Of a DNA stretch of 64,000 nucleotides, positions 22,791 through 34,829 are shown piece after piece. The DNA lies in assembly GCA_945643635.1 (NCBI GenBank), contig CALZFC010000067.1, forward strand, positions 292,501 to 356,500. The letters run 5' to 3'. The translations under genes were made by a program, and so were the position numbers. Position 1 is the first letter of the stretch. Each line of letters starts with the position of its first letter. A model generated the notes under the pieces. It saw only the letters and a program-made list of their open reading frames with translations. It was not told the DNA's origin and did no database searches. This stretch comes from Allodiplogaster sudhausi. Lineage: Eukaryota > Nematoda > Chromadorea > Rhabditida > Diplogasteridae.

Positions 22791-24100
22791 TTAATATATA
22801 TATATATATATATAGTTTATTCATTTCTTTTTTCAGGAAAATTAAGAGATCAAAAAAGAAATGGATTAGTAATAACCTGGTTTCCTGTTTCCGATTGGAA
22901 CCGCTTTTGTGATGAAGAAAATAATTTCGACGATTTATGCTTCCCGGTGGTTTTGCCAAACTCAGAATGATCTTTATAAGATTTCCTACACAATGTGCAA
23001 TGATTTTGTCACAGCAGCGTGGGAAAACAAAATAAAATAATCATTACTACAGTGCATTCCTGGTTGTATGACGGGTGCTACTGATTACTGATTGTTTGCA
23101 GCGTCGATTCAAATCGTAAATTGATCTGGGAATAAAACTACTTTATAATTTTAATTAAAAAAAGAAATGCTTACAAATAGTCCTCCTCACCTCCATAGTT
23201 TTTGTGTCTGAATTAATTAGAAAATATTACATATTTAATCATGATATTACGCAAGACAGGTGCGTTTCGCGGCAACGCAACCTTTATTATTACGGCTTTT
23301 GGGCTTGTCTTTGATAGCCTTACGACGCCTCGTCGTCTTAAAACCAGTCAGTATTACTAAAAGCCTATTGGCTCTGTCTGAAGAGATCATTATAGAATGG
23401 TTTAATATTTAGAGTAGAAAAATGGATATCTAACGTCCTCCTCATGATCACAAGTCTTCCTTGTGTCACAATTTGTCGAAAAGTTGATAACAAGACTATT
23501 ATTATTTTTATTTATTTTAATATTAGATATATTATTTTCTCTTTTGTGTTTCTGAGCTTCTGCCCGACAACATCCATCACTAACGGAAAGTCCAGCGGTT
23601 TACAGGATAATTTCGCTTATGAAAGTATTGAGTTTGTTTTTTGAAATGTCCGAAATGTAACAATATAATTTTACTCTTCCAGATAGCTAATTGTAAGTAG
23701 TGCAGCTTCCAGGGAGTGTTTTCTAGCTTCACACGATTTCGTCTCTCGTTCCCTTGCGCCGTAATTGTCGATCATGGACATTTCGATTCAAGTCAACTCT
23801 ATGGCGGCGCATTTTTTTGCATCATACATCTAGCATTATTACACCTCACGCCTTCCCGGAACCATCGACCGTATCACAAAACAGAACCATTGCAGACACG
23901 TACGGAAAACCACATGGGCAGTTGAAGTGTAAAATGAAAATAAAAGGCTACATCATGTTAGAAATTTTTGGAGAAGCATGAGATACATACTGTGTTGACG
24001 TATGTACATACATATCCATGCAGCTATAATACTGAAAATCTGAACATGAACGGCATTTTCTAGGGTGTAACTAAAGGATAAAAATAGAGAGAGAGAGACA
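22790..24100 (+). repeat. Complex dispersed repeat, partial copy
   Basis: A TA run at 22795-22815 is followed by an E block (GCCAAACTCAGAATGATCTT near 22957). A C block (CGCAAGACAGGTGCGTTTCG near 23252), a B block (23880-23925) and an F block (GAACATGAACGGCATTTTCT near 24042) come next. No gene is seen. Confidence 0.7.
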
Positions 24101-24229
24101 GTGAGTTGTAGATTGAGATAGCAAATGAAGGAGATGGAGACAGCGTGAATAAGGGGGGGTGAAAATGGACATCAAGAAACAAACAACTTAATAAAACAAG
24201 CATAAGGTTCGCATGCAAGTACTTGACTT

Positions 24230-26160
24230 ATTTCATTTCTCTTTCAGGAAGTTTAAGAGTGCCAAAAATGAAATGAGTTAATTGCCTATTTTCCTTGTTG
24301 ACATTCAATGAGAAAGGAAGCTTCGAAAAAAAAAAGAAAGGAAATTTCATAAAGACTGTCGATTGCATGTCTGCCTGCCGCGCGTTGCTCGACCAAGTAC
24401 ATGCTCAATATTTTTTTTTATTATTTCATCATGAAATGCCCTACATGAAGCTAGTTTTATGGTATGTCTATATAAATAATTGCATTCAAAGAAAAACCAC
24501 AGAATTCTACAACTATGAAAGAAGAATGTACGACTACTGCAAAAGCCGCATGCCTCGCCTGAATCTCTGACACGTGACCCTATCCGAGTTGGACTTTAAT
24601 GTATGTATCTGAGTGCATAAAGCAATTCAACGGATGCCTCAAGAAAGGTGCTTCAATTAGAATTGAAAAATGTCACCCAGGCAACGATCACATTTATCAA
24701 AATAACCGATGAAGGGCTGAGGCTTCTGACAATCGACGTGTTATGCAGCAATTCTTATAAAGATCATTCTGAGGTTGGCAAAACCGCCGGGAAATATATT
24801 TGGCCGAAAATATATTTCTCATAGACGGTGGTTTCAAATCGGAAGAAAGAAAACAGGTCATATATTTTTTTTCGTAGCAAATAAAAATGATGAAGGTTGT
24901 TGACGGCGAAGTGAAATCAAATATTCACATGGCCTAAACTAATCCGCTTGTTAGACTGAAAAGCGATGATAAATTAGCTATGCACATATCTATTCTTTAA
25001 ACTTATCAATCGGTTTGCGAATAATTTAATAATACTAGTATCAAGTTTATTTGTAAATAATATGCAATAATAAAATAAATTTCTATTTTTTTCTGACTAA
25101 TCCTATTATTAATTTTAGGTATTTACAATAATATAAATGCAGCAATGACTAATGAAATCATCTGAACAAGACAGTTATTTGCATCTTCTCGGGTTGTTAC
25201 TCGATGGATAAAAGAGATAGAGAGAGAGAGAGAGAGAGAATGATAAAATGGAGGAATGCGAGAAAGCGTGAATGGGTGGAATGTAAGAAATTCACACGCA
25301 TCATCATAGAATAAAGTAAACGTAATACAGCTAAAGCGTTTCGTTTGAGACTTTTAAAAAAGAGACTGGAAAGCGTGTCAGGAGGAACGAAGTTTTAAAA
25401 TTCAAAAATGATTTTGCGAAAAAAAAATTGAAATGGCGCCCATATTTATTGAAGCAAGTTTCTTCATCGGACTATGCCAAAGCAGACGCATCAGCAAGCA
25501 TTCTGCTTGGCAGAAAATGCATCTGACAAGGTATGATTTAATTTTAATTTTTATTTAATAAACTTTTTTTTAAACTAAAATACGCATAATTAATTGACTC
25601 ACTAAACTAATTGTAAGTCAGACATCAGAAATGTGTAAATAAAATGAATATTCCTTACAAATAGAAATTGAAATTCTAATATTAATGTGCCAGGACCGAA
25701 CTATCACCGGGAGCCCGCAACAGGAGCGGAGAGTCGACAGAAGGCCATCGTGAAATCTATATTCGAAGGTCAACGATCAGCTAGATGAGAAGTTCAAAGC
25801 TAATTAATTATTTTGAAAATAGATATAAAAAATTAATGGCGCTAAAAACTATGTAATAAAATTAATGTAAAAAATTTTTTGCGGATCAAGTTGGATTTGT
25901 CAACGCATCGTTCCATCTAGGAGAATCAACGGTTAGATTTGCATTATCCGGGGAGTGAGAGAGTAAGGCAGAAAGTGAGAGAGAGGGCGTGATCAAGAGA
26001 AATGAAGAGAGTGAGAGATAGATAGAGAGAGAGAGAAAGAGCGAGAGAGAGAGGCGAGTGGTAAAGTTAAATTTAAAACTTTCGCTAAACTGTTATCCGG
26101 TGGATTCCGAATTCGCTTCAGTAATATGTACGTGCAAATGCGTTAGCTAAATGATTTGTA
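24230..26160. repeat. Complex dispersed repeat, partial copies in both orientations
   Basis: The start of an E block (24240-24310), an inverted E block (24750-24860), an inverted F block (GTTATTTGCATCTTCTCGGG near 25176), a G block (GAATCAACGGTTAGATTTGC at 25924) and an A block (26098) are seen. GA tracts lie between them. Confidence 0.7.
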
Positions 26161-26199
26161 GTTGATCGTGGAGAAGATTCTCTATTTTTTCACATATAC

Positions 26200-28250
26200 A
26201 TATCTCCATAATGCATGATATACTTTATCTCTCTGCCTCTTTCCATCTCTCCATCAATCTCTCTGATTCTCTCACTCTAGGCATGTTACTCTCTATCTCT
26301 CCCTCTCTCACACTCTCATTCCCTCCCTTCGCTCGCAGGACTCCGGCTTCTTCGTCTCCGCGCCTCTTCACGCCGTTTCTATTCCAATCGAAGTTGCCCC
26401 TCCAGAATTCCAAGATGAGGTCATCGAGAAGGACGACGCATTATCTTTCCGGCAATTCCGGCATCCAGGCACGAAACGTCGCGTTCCGGCCATCCATGGT
26501 TGACATGTTCATGCTCACCTTTTCTGCTATCTTTGCGTAAATGTACAATCCCTATCTTCCGATCTGAAATCGACCATATCACAAAAACATGATTGATTAC
26601 TTGGTGGGCGCGCATGCAAAACCACATGTATAGTTGTAGTGTGAAAAAAAGCTACAACTTGGAAACGCAAATGAAATTTTAGGAGATGTAATTTTATCTT
26701 AGGAGATGAACAGGTGTAAAAGTACGTACAAATCTTTCGGAACAATGCGGCTAAATTAATGTGAAGCTGGAAGCTTCCAGAACAAGTCCAAAGTTACAGT
26801 ATTAAGTAGGAATTGTGAATGGGCTAAATAAATAGTGGGTACTTCCTTGAGTCATTTTATGATTAATGTTCCAAAAGCAAATATTTTCTAAAAAAATATT
26901 TGACACAATGAAAAATTCAACGCTGTGTTCAACTTTGTATTAGGGTTGACACTGTAGTTTTTATTCAATCACCACGCAAGATGCCAATGGAATCGGATGC
27001 CTTCTGCGTGGAGGTCTAGCTCTTTCTCTCTTTTCTCTCCTCATTCCCTCTCGTTTATCTGTCTCTTCTCTCTTCCAAACGAATTCCCTCCCAGGTGTCG
27101 AATATGTCGTCCTCTGTGTCTGCACCGCAGCACTGCCCAGTCGGTGTCCAGGTATACATAAGCGCACAGAGTCTCTTGCAGCGAGAACTTTCTCCGTCAA
27201 GAAGGCCGCCGCCCCGTTCCGGCCCGGACCATTTTTCCTCCGCCAACCTCGCTCGACTCTACATGACGGCCGCCGCCTCTTTTCATACCAAATGACTCCT
27301 CATCCGATAACTCCTTCTCTCTTGCATTCGTGTATTCATTCGTGTTCATACATATGATTTGTATATCTCACTATAAAATTGAGAAAGATTTATTGTAAAG
27401 ACAGGGCTTTATAATTAATTATAGTTATTTATAATTGAATAAAGGAGTACAACTCGCGGTCAATCAATATTTCTTGATGTCTAAATTGGTTGCACGAGAG
27501 CATAACAAGTGGCTTTCGCGTCAAGGCAATGTTTATTATCGCATATATTGAAATGCCTATCGATTCTTGCGAGCCTTGTGTTGTTTAAAAATGAATTTAA
27601 ATGTAAATGACGATTTGCTGCCAAGCTCGTAGCCAAGTATGCGAAAAGCTCGACGCATTTTTTTTTCATAAATAGCAAAATTTGCACAATGGAAGTTAAA
27701 TTAGTATAATATCACACGGGCAAGGAATATCGCGCGCCGCCCATCCATCGTTGACGTGCCCGTTTTTCATACCCGTTTTTCTCTTCGCTTTTTTCACAAA
27801 TCTACAAGCTCAACTTTCTGATCTCAATGCTGTAAAGATTACTATAATAAAATGTTGAAAAGTTCACTTCTGAAATTTTTTTGCTATTTTTAAAGATTAT
27901 TTAAAATTAAAAACTAAAATGAGTTTTTTTTTCAAGACGACTGCACAACGAAGGATTCTGACGGAAAAAAGTTGGATTTATCAATGCGTTATTTCGTCAT
28001 GGCGAATCAGCGATTAGATTTGCATTATCCGGGAGTGAGAGAGTAAACAAGAAAACAGAAACGAGAAAGAGAGAGAGACAGAGAGTAAGAGCGAGAGAGA
28101 CAGAGAGTAAGAGCGAGAGAGACAGGGAATATTGTGAGAGAGAGGTGGAGAATTAAGGAACAATAAATTTAAAACTATCGAAAACTGTTATCCCGTGGAT
28201 TTTGAATACGCTTCAGTGATACACATATGATCATATACATGATGCTTAAT
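26200..28250 (+). repeat. Complex dispersed repeat, copy with exon-like block
   Basis: A CT-rich stretch leads into CGCTCGCAGGACTCCGGCTT and the exon-like block (26337-26445), here with indels that break the frame. B (26580-26640), C (27499-27560), G (28008) and A (28194) blocks follow. An isolated GC-rich, coding-like island sits at 26960-27295. Confidence 0.75.
26960..27295. other. GC-rich coding-like island, strand unresolved
   Basis: The minus strand gives ALMYTWTPTGQCCGADTEDD, then IFDTWEG, after a possible acceptor. The plus strand gives an exon-like VSNMSSSVSAPQHCPVGVQ between a CCCTCCCAG acceptor and a GTATAC donor. Neither matches a family I know. Composition differs from the AT-rich repeats around it, so it may be a gene fragment. 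Confidence 0.3.
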
Positions 28251-28259
28251 GATGATTTG

Positions 28260-30130
28260 GTGGCTGAAAATCTACGCTCGCTCTCTCTCTCTCCATCTCT
28301 ATTAACACACTCTACGCTTGTCTCTCTCTCTCTCTCTTTTACTGAATGGATTTAATTTATTTTACTAACGCCAAAAATTTAAATGAAATTCAGCTGATTC
28401 ATCTGTCATTTCTTTGCTCGATTATTAGAGTCGTCGGTAAATTGAAAAATGCTCTTCTAATAATGATTAAAAACATTCAATAATTACTAAAAAAATTATC
28501 GTCTTCTTAATTTTGCCCAAAATAGATATATACTTCAGATTTATTTCCACAGATTTTGCTAACCTTTATTATTTTATGCTATCACACGCAAAGTCATTGT
28601 TAGCTTGACATATTTGTTTGAGAATGGCGATAAAATAGAGTGGCCGAAGGTGTCGTGAAAGATATCAGGAAATAAAAATACTTTATTATTAATATTAGTA
28701 ATTAAAATTGAATAGAACTCAGTCTTTCTTGTGTCAGAATAGAGTAATCATGATTCCCGAGCATGACAGGTGGCTTTCTCGCCAACGCAACTTTTATTAC
28801 CGCATCTTTGTACTAGCCACCGATCCTTGTCCCTCTCGAAGAAAAAAAAACACTAATTTTAAAAACAATTTATTTGTCACGTAGATGAAAACCAAGCATG
28901 CTTCTAGGTAGAATAGCAAAATTCACGAACCAGGAATATCGCATTGCGGACAAACATGGCGTGCTCCAGGATGATGGGTTCAGGTTTTTTGCTGTTGTAT
29001 ATTTGCACTAATTTATAAGCTGAAATTTTGTTTTCCATGCTTTTCCAATGTTAAACAGTAATTGTCAAACTGTATAAAATATAAATTAAATAACAGAAGA
29101 CTTGTTGGTAAGACGCGTGATGTTCTAGGAGGTATAACAAAACGTTTGAATTTTTATGATCGTTTGCATTTCCCTTCCATGTAGCATTGCTCCCGTTTTC
29201 AGCTTCTACCCGAAGGTATTTTCTGCGACTTGCCTTAAAAAAGTAGAATTTCTTCTGTCTTTCACTCTTTTTCTTTTTCTCAGTTTCCATCTTTTCATTT
29301 TCTGCTTCGTTGCCAGACTTTCTGCTGGCATTGTCGACGTTTCTTTTTTTCGATTAAAATAAACACTTAAACGGCTTTTTTCTACTTATTCTAGTATCAT
29401 TAAATCTCCGGCTTGTTACGGTCATAAATCGAAAAATATCATGAAACATGTTTAACTTCATTGCAGATGCGCAAGCAAAACCGCACGGAAAAATGCGTGA
29501 GAAAAATCTACATTTGGGAATGCAAATGCAAGCTCGACGAAAGGTTTTAAATGGAATTAGTGGCAGTGAAATTAAATGTAGTACTTTTGCATTACTGTGA
29601 AAAAATAATGCAATAAAATGTTGAAAATATACATATTCAAGAACAAATTTTTTCTAAAGATAATTTTTAATAGTTTGAAATTTAGTTGCAAAAAAAAATT
29701 AAAATGATTTTTACTTCAAGATGAAATCATAGGGAATTAACAATCGATCGAGCAATTCGCAAAACATGATTGACTTCATGTCAGGCGAGTAAGCAAAACC
29801 GCATGTACAGTTGAAGTGTACGATAAAAATTTTGGAAACATATGAAAGTAAATAGAGCGTTTCTATTACTATCAAAAAATAATGGAATTCATTATACAGT
29901 CTGAACTTTGTGGAAAACATTTTGTAGTTTTTGTTTTGAAAAATAATGTAAATACATGGAAATATTTTCAAATAGTAGCATAAACAAAGCGAAGGATGCG
30001 GCAGAAAAAATTAGACTTGTCAATGATTAGTACCATCTTGCAAATGAACGGTTAGACTTTCATTATCCAGGGAGTCAAAGAGAGAGTAAAGCAGAAAAAG
30101 AGAAAGAGAAAGAGAGACAGAGAGGGCCAA
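28260..30130 (+). repeat. Complex dispersed repeat, partial copies
   Basis: Short CT tracts (28270-28345), a D-like block, a C block (GAGCATGACAGGTGGCTTTC at 28768), two B-like blocks (29460-29490 and 29760-29815), a G block (near 30033) and a GA tract (30080-30120) are recognisable. No gene is seen. Confidence 0.7.
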
Positions 30131-30444
30131 GAAGGAATACCAATTAGTGGATAATATTGAGTAGAGGTGAAATGAGTTGAGAAAAGCAATTAGCCAATAA
30201 TAAGGAAATTATATCTGGAATAATAATTATTAATTAATTCATTCATTCATTCAATAATGTGAGTGTGTTTTCAAGAAGATCCTCCTCGACTACTTCCGCG
30301 GTGGAATTCTGCTTCGAATCCTTTCCATGCGCCAGAAGAAAGATCTTCTTCAGATGGGCGCCAGCCTTCAGAAGTAAGCACAAGCGGTTTATTATTGCTT
30401 TGTTTAAGTGAAAGAATCTCAATATTGCCATAAGAATATGAATA

Positions 30445-30603
30445 GACTTCGTTTCGTTCGGAGACGCGAGGCGCTTCATCGTGTACTCGAATGGCCTGGC
30501 CTATCTGATGGACAGCCCGGCCAGTCTCTTCTATGACATCACGAGAGATGCTTGCCAGTGGAGGGAGGAAACTCGCAGAGTTCAGTGGAAGACCAGTGAT
30601 TAG
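30445..30603 (+). pseudogene. Degenerate CBM14 (peritrophin-A) chitin-binding module
   Basis: The open frame DFVSFGDARRFIVYSNGLAY, LMDSPASLFYDITRDACQWR, EETRRVQWKTSD ends in TAG. The scaffold fits a nematode CBM14 module of the type GxCxxFxxCSNGxAxxMxCPxxLxYxxxxxxCxW. Three or more of its disulphide cysteines are replaced (Ala, Tyr, Ser), and only the ACQW cysteine remains. It sits antisense inside the intron of the minus-strand fragment at 30243-31078. A further decayed copy with an in-frame stop (LFYDITTDVCQ) is at about 46447-46490. Confidence 0.45.
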
Positions 30604-30612
30604 AGAATTAAA

Positions 30613-30775
30613 GAGAGAGAGAGTTACTTTATTCTTTAAAATACTTTAGAGAAAATGAGCTAGACAGGCAAAGGCATCGGTGGTTCTTAACGAGAGAGAG
30701 AGAGAGAGTTACTTTATTCTTTAAAATACTTTAGAGAAGCTGAGCTAGACAGGCAAAGGCATCGGTGGTTCTAAT
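30613..30775 (+). repeat. Tandem duplication of about 80 bp
   Basis: AGAGAGTTACTTTATTCTTT...GGCAAAGGCATCGGTGGTTC occurs twice in a row with only a few differences. A related single copy lies at about 46520-46600 (GAGTTACTTTACTC...GGAATCGGTGGTTC). Confidence 0.85.
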
Positions 30776-31199
30776 GGCCGCGCAACTATTTTAGTCTCTC
30801 GCTGAATGGTGACAATGATACGATATTCTCTGATTTGAGTCCTTAAGAAACTAATTAAAAATTCACCACGATGCTCCATTCTTTCAGTAGAGAAAGGAGG
30901 TTGTTGCTCTGCTCGGCCGTTGACTTGAGCAGCATATCGAGCTTCCTGTCGATGTGGGGGCGAGGGTGGCGGATACTTTGTCAGCCACAGAGGAGACGAA
31001 GTCGGGGTCTGGGGAGAAAGTTGACTGGGCTTTCTTCCCCATATTGATGTACGGTGGATAGCGGCTACCTCTCATCAAGTTGCCAGGAGAGAGATAGGAG
31101 ATAAGAGAAAGTGTGAGAAAGGATTGAGAGAGTACGAGAAAGAAGTGAGAGAGAGAGAGAAAGGGAGAGAGAGAATCGGGGCATGAAAGAGTGGGTGAG

Positions 31200-33500
31200 A
31201 TATGGCGAGATAAAAAGAAGTGAAAAGTGCCTATGATTTCAGGGCATGGAATACAGAACCGGTGGTTTGCAATTCATTTGGATGGCCATATAAAAATGTT
31301 ATGCTTACTCTGCGATTATCGAATAGCCACGCCACTACCGTCAAGAAGAGAAGTTAATGCACGTTTTCCTGCTTTTGATCTGTCTATGACAAAAATTAAT
31401 TTTTGTCCACATATGTATTTATACGTTCTAGTGGGTTTTTGCAAACGCACAGTGATATTTATGAGAATTGCTTCTTAATGCTTTGATTTCCAGAATTGCT
31501 ACATCTCGACTTTACTGGACATAAGAATCTCTCGCCCTTGTGATAAACAAAAAAGGCGCGAATTCAAAATTGAGTTTTGGCCCTTTTAAGTGGGCGCTCT
31601 CACTCGCGTACCGCGCACTCAGGAAAGGCCACATTGAGGGTGATGGATTCCAGCGAGTGATCTCTGATGTTAGTTTGGAAGGGAGAGAGTGAGAGAGATA
31701 GCGAGAGAGAGAAAGAGGGAGAAAGAAATTGTGAGAGAGACTAGAAGCAAGAGCACATTTTAGAAATGTACCTTCTTTATTAATTCCACAAATATTGGCT
31801 AATTTTCTCATTCAATTAACAATAAGATACTAACTATATATTGTTTGAGAATGGAAATAATAATATGAGAGGCAGTGCGAGCCGAAGATGTGGTTGAAGT
31901 GATCTGGAAGTAAGTCTACTTTATAATTAATAGAGCCAAAAACTCGCTTTTAACATTTTTGCTTGACACTGGGCGTGAGAGCAGATGATTTCTATATTAG
32001 AGAGGCGTAACTACAATGGTCGGGAAAATTGCTATAGATTACGGTTGATTAAGAGCTCCTTTAACATTAGTAATTTCAAATATAATAAATATCTATGAAA
32101 CATCCAAATCAATATCAGCAGGCTTTCTTGGGTCACAATTTGCCGGATAATTAAATATGCGTCATATCAGAGCATGACAGGTGGCTTTCGCGCCAAAGAA
32201 TCATTTATTAGCTCAGCCTGTCGCCTGGCTATTGATCAAATTTTCTGAGGTGGGGGACCATCAATATTGCTACTAAAATAATGCTCCTGCTGGGTCAGTA
32301 CTCAATAAAATGATTATTTGCAGCCAACAGATTAAATTCTAATTTAACTAATTAATTTGAATTAATCAAAAAAATTTAAACGAGAGTCAATTTCAATTTT
32401 CCTGACCACTGTATGTAGTCATGTCTCGAAATCAGCTCTATCGCGCGAATCAAATGTATACAAGAAATTAAATTCAAAATATCACATATTTATTTTTTTT
32501 TATAAATATCATCGTCGACGCCTTCTCAATCAAAAGCGAGCATTCTACTCGCAGATTGCTCCTCCTATTTGTGGTCCATCCCACTTCTACGTAGAACATG
32601 ATGATGAAAAGATGTGCATTAAAAAGAAAAGTTTTTTAAAAAGATAATTTTAAATATTTCTAAATTTATTTGCAAAAGAAAAATAATAATGGCTTACTTC
32701 AAGATGAAATCACAGGGAAGGAAGAATATGGCGGAACATGTTGGATTTGTCAATGCGTCGTTTAATCTTGGCGAATCAACCATTTAGATTTGCATTATCA
32801 AGGGAGTGTTAAAAAACTTCAATTTTCGTTACCTTCCCTCGTCATCTATCTATCACATCTTCACTTCTTGCCTTCGTTCCACTTCGTTCTCCGCGGCCAA
32901 CCTTGCTCCAGTATTGTCGGTCATGGACATGAAGATTCACGTGCTCATGTGTGGACTCCATACCATTGTCTCATAAAATTTTTTTGGCATGTGAAAATAA
33001 AAATTTTTTTCTAATCATACGAATATATACATATATAATATTATATGATTGTATATAAAACAAAACGAATGAAGCATTTCGAATATACTATATGATGTTC
33101 CAATATTTTAAAAGAACAACAAGAAGTAATACATCGCCAGCTGAAGAAGTGACAACAAGGGGAGTCGATTCGGCCTACTTCGATCTGAGGGTGGAAAAAA
33201 TAGACATCACATATACATATCATATTTATCCATTTATTACATACAATTTTAAGCACGCATCAAAGATGAAGAAATCAGACACTTCTCGTTGCCCATTTAA
33301 TTATGACTAGCGAGATGCCATGCAATCCACCAGGTGCAGTGTTGCTAATAATTCCAATTCTATTTCATGCAATCATATCATCGCTGTCTCTTGCAGCATT
33401 TCGTATTCACTTGATTTTTCTCTTCTTTTACAACTCTCTTACTCTCTCGTTGTTTTCCTTTGTCTCAAGATGTGATGTTTATTTTAAAATAAAATATTTT
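31200..33500 (+). repeat. Complex dispersed repeat, partial copies
   Basis: A degenerate E-like block (31340-31400), a minus-strand coding-like stretch (RDHSLESITLNVAFPECAVR, 31600-31680), a D-like block (31855-31930), a C block (32170-32225) and a G block (32765-32790) occur. The 33118-33480 stretch duplicates 21645-22010. Confidence 0.65.
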
Positions 33501-33551
33501 AATGGCAAGTTTGTTTTGCCTCTTATTTATGTTAAACAAGAGAGAGCGTGA
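33303..33551 (+). CDS. Repeat-borne ORF with hydrophobic centre
   Basis: The frame MTSEMPCNPPGAVLLIIPIL continues FHAIISSLSLAAFRIHLIFL and stays open for 82 codons. The sister copy at 21825 shares the first 45 or so residues and then stops in a CT tract. It has no recognised domain. Both copies lie in the dispersed repeat, so expression is doubtful. Confidence 0.15.
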   Translation: MTSEMPCNPPGAVLLIIPILFHAIISSLSLAAFRIHLIFLFFYNSLTLSLFSFVSRCDVYFKIKYFNGKFVLPLIYVKQERA

Positions 33552-33599
33552 GAGATGCAGAAGGAGAAATCGAGAAATTTGTATCCCATCTTCATAAAA

Positions 33600-34200
33600 A
33601 GAAGTATTTGCTTTAATACAGTTTTATGACTTTATTTTTTTTTCAGAGTTCCAAAAATGAAAAGAATTAATGAATTATTTTAATGCTTCCGATTTGAAGT
33701 ACTGTTTATGTGAAAGACAATTTCTGCAAAATGTATTTCCCGGCGGTTTTACCAAACTCGGCATGTTCATTATAGGAATGGTTGCCTAATGATCTGATTT
33801 ACACCTTCCTTGCTTTTTTAACCACCACTGTTCTGCAACTGTAATGGGCTGGACATACCTGGATACATCTTGGCTTTCCTTTTATTTTTCAAGAAGTTTA
33901 AGAGAAAGAGAGAAAGAGAGGGGAGGAAGCGAGAGAAAGAGAGAAATGTTCTAACAATAAGATTAGATTGAAGACAGAGCCGTTTGCAGAACTCTTTGAT
34001 GGAGATATAGAAATGGTCTGCGAAGTCATCGTCATGGTCAAAATATGGATATGATAAACCATTTAATATGTAGAATTGGCCTAATAACAATAATAATAAG
34101 CAGAATAATGATTGTGATCCATACATTTTATATTCCTAATCTGTGACTACTTTGCAAGAGTATTCTGACGTCTCCTTGTTACTTTTTTTAAATTTCATTT
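33600..34200. repeat. E-block remnant and GA tract
   Basis: TTTTTTTCAGAGTTCCAAAA leads into an E block ending TTACCAAACTCGGCATG (about 33640-33790). A GA tract follows at 33900-33945. No gene is seen. Confidence 0.6.
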
Positions 34201-34206
34201 TAAATC

Positions 34207-34310
34207 ATGTTAAATGAGTCCATTTGAATGGTTGAGAGCACTTTAGTCAAGTCTCTCCAAATCCGCAATGCTCGTTTGGCTTTGACACGCTCGACGACGT
34301 CGGTCAAGGC
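34207..34310 (-). CDS. Possible terminal exon of an unknown gene
   Basis: The minus strand reads LALTDVVERVKAKRALRIWR, then DLTKVLSTIQMDSFNMI and a stop. The helical, codon-like composition stands out from the AT-rich DNA around it. A second coding-like stretch upstream (34640-34440: VLSNNTDHWSNMRMVVHEWT) may belong to the same gene, but no junction could be confirmed. Confidence 0.25.
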
Positions 34311-34829
34311 GAGAGTGATATTTTATTTTCCCGCCACTGTCTGATTCAAATGGCAATAAAAGTGATAAATTTGATCAGCATTTCAGTATTGTTCTTATTT
34401 ACTATTATGATGCCCGACTAACGGAATAACCGGATTGTTACATACATATAATATCCACTCCGCACTCGCTATAGGTCCATTCGTGGACCACCATTCTCAT
34501 ATTCGACCAATGATCCGTATTATTTGAGAGTACCGTTGCACGAGGCCACGAGGTATCATTCGAGACATGAATGACATTTAAATATATTGAATAGTATGAA
34601 AATGAAAACCACCTTTCACGCTCCACCAAAACTTTACAATGAAAATAAAAGAAATAAACAGAGAGATTTATTCTGGAATAATTTATGTCATAATAGATAA
34701 ATAAATAACTACGTAAATAAAGAAATAGTAATAAAAAATTTTATGACATCCGGCGTTCGGACCGTCACAAAGGCAGCGCACGAATCGAATGCCGCCAATT
34801 TTTGATTATTCTAAATTAACCGCAAAAAT

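Larger units (their letters stand above)
30243..31078 (-). pseudogene. C-terminal exons of an unidentified helical protein, with a frameshift
   Basis: Two minus-strand exons join in phase. The first is about 31078-30860 (INMGKKAQSTFSPDPDFVSS, VADKVSATL, then after a one-base frameshift in a C run near 30958, HIDRKLDMLLKSTAEQSNNL and LSLLKEWSIV). The second is 30365-30243 (AGAHLKKIFLLAHGKDSKQN, STAEVVEEDLLENTLTLLNE, stop). The donor is GTG|GTGAAT and the acceptor CTTCTGAAG. The helix-forming, charged sequence suggests a coiled coil. A second, decayed copy of the last exon (ENTLRGY-like, with a stop) lies on the minus strand near 43145-43195. No family is recognised. The frameshift could be an assembly error. 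Confidence 0.45.

Noticed and set aside
34438..34629. Ligand-gated ion channel-like exon (WPRATVLSNNTDHWS...SECGVDI)
   Set aside because: The resemblance to Cys-loop receptors is loose, spacing does not fit, and no splice sites or neighbouring exons could be found.
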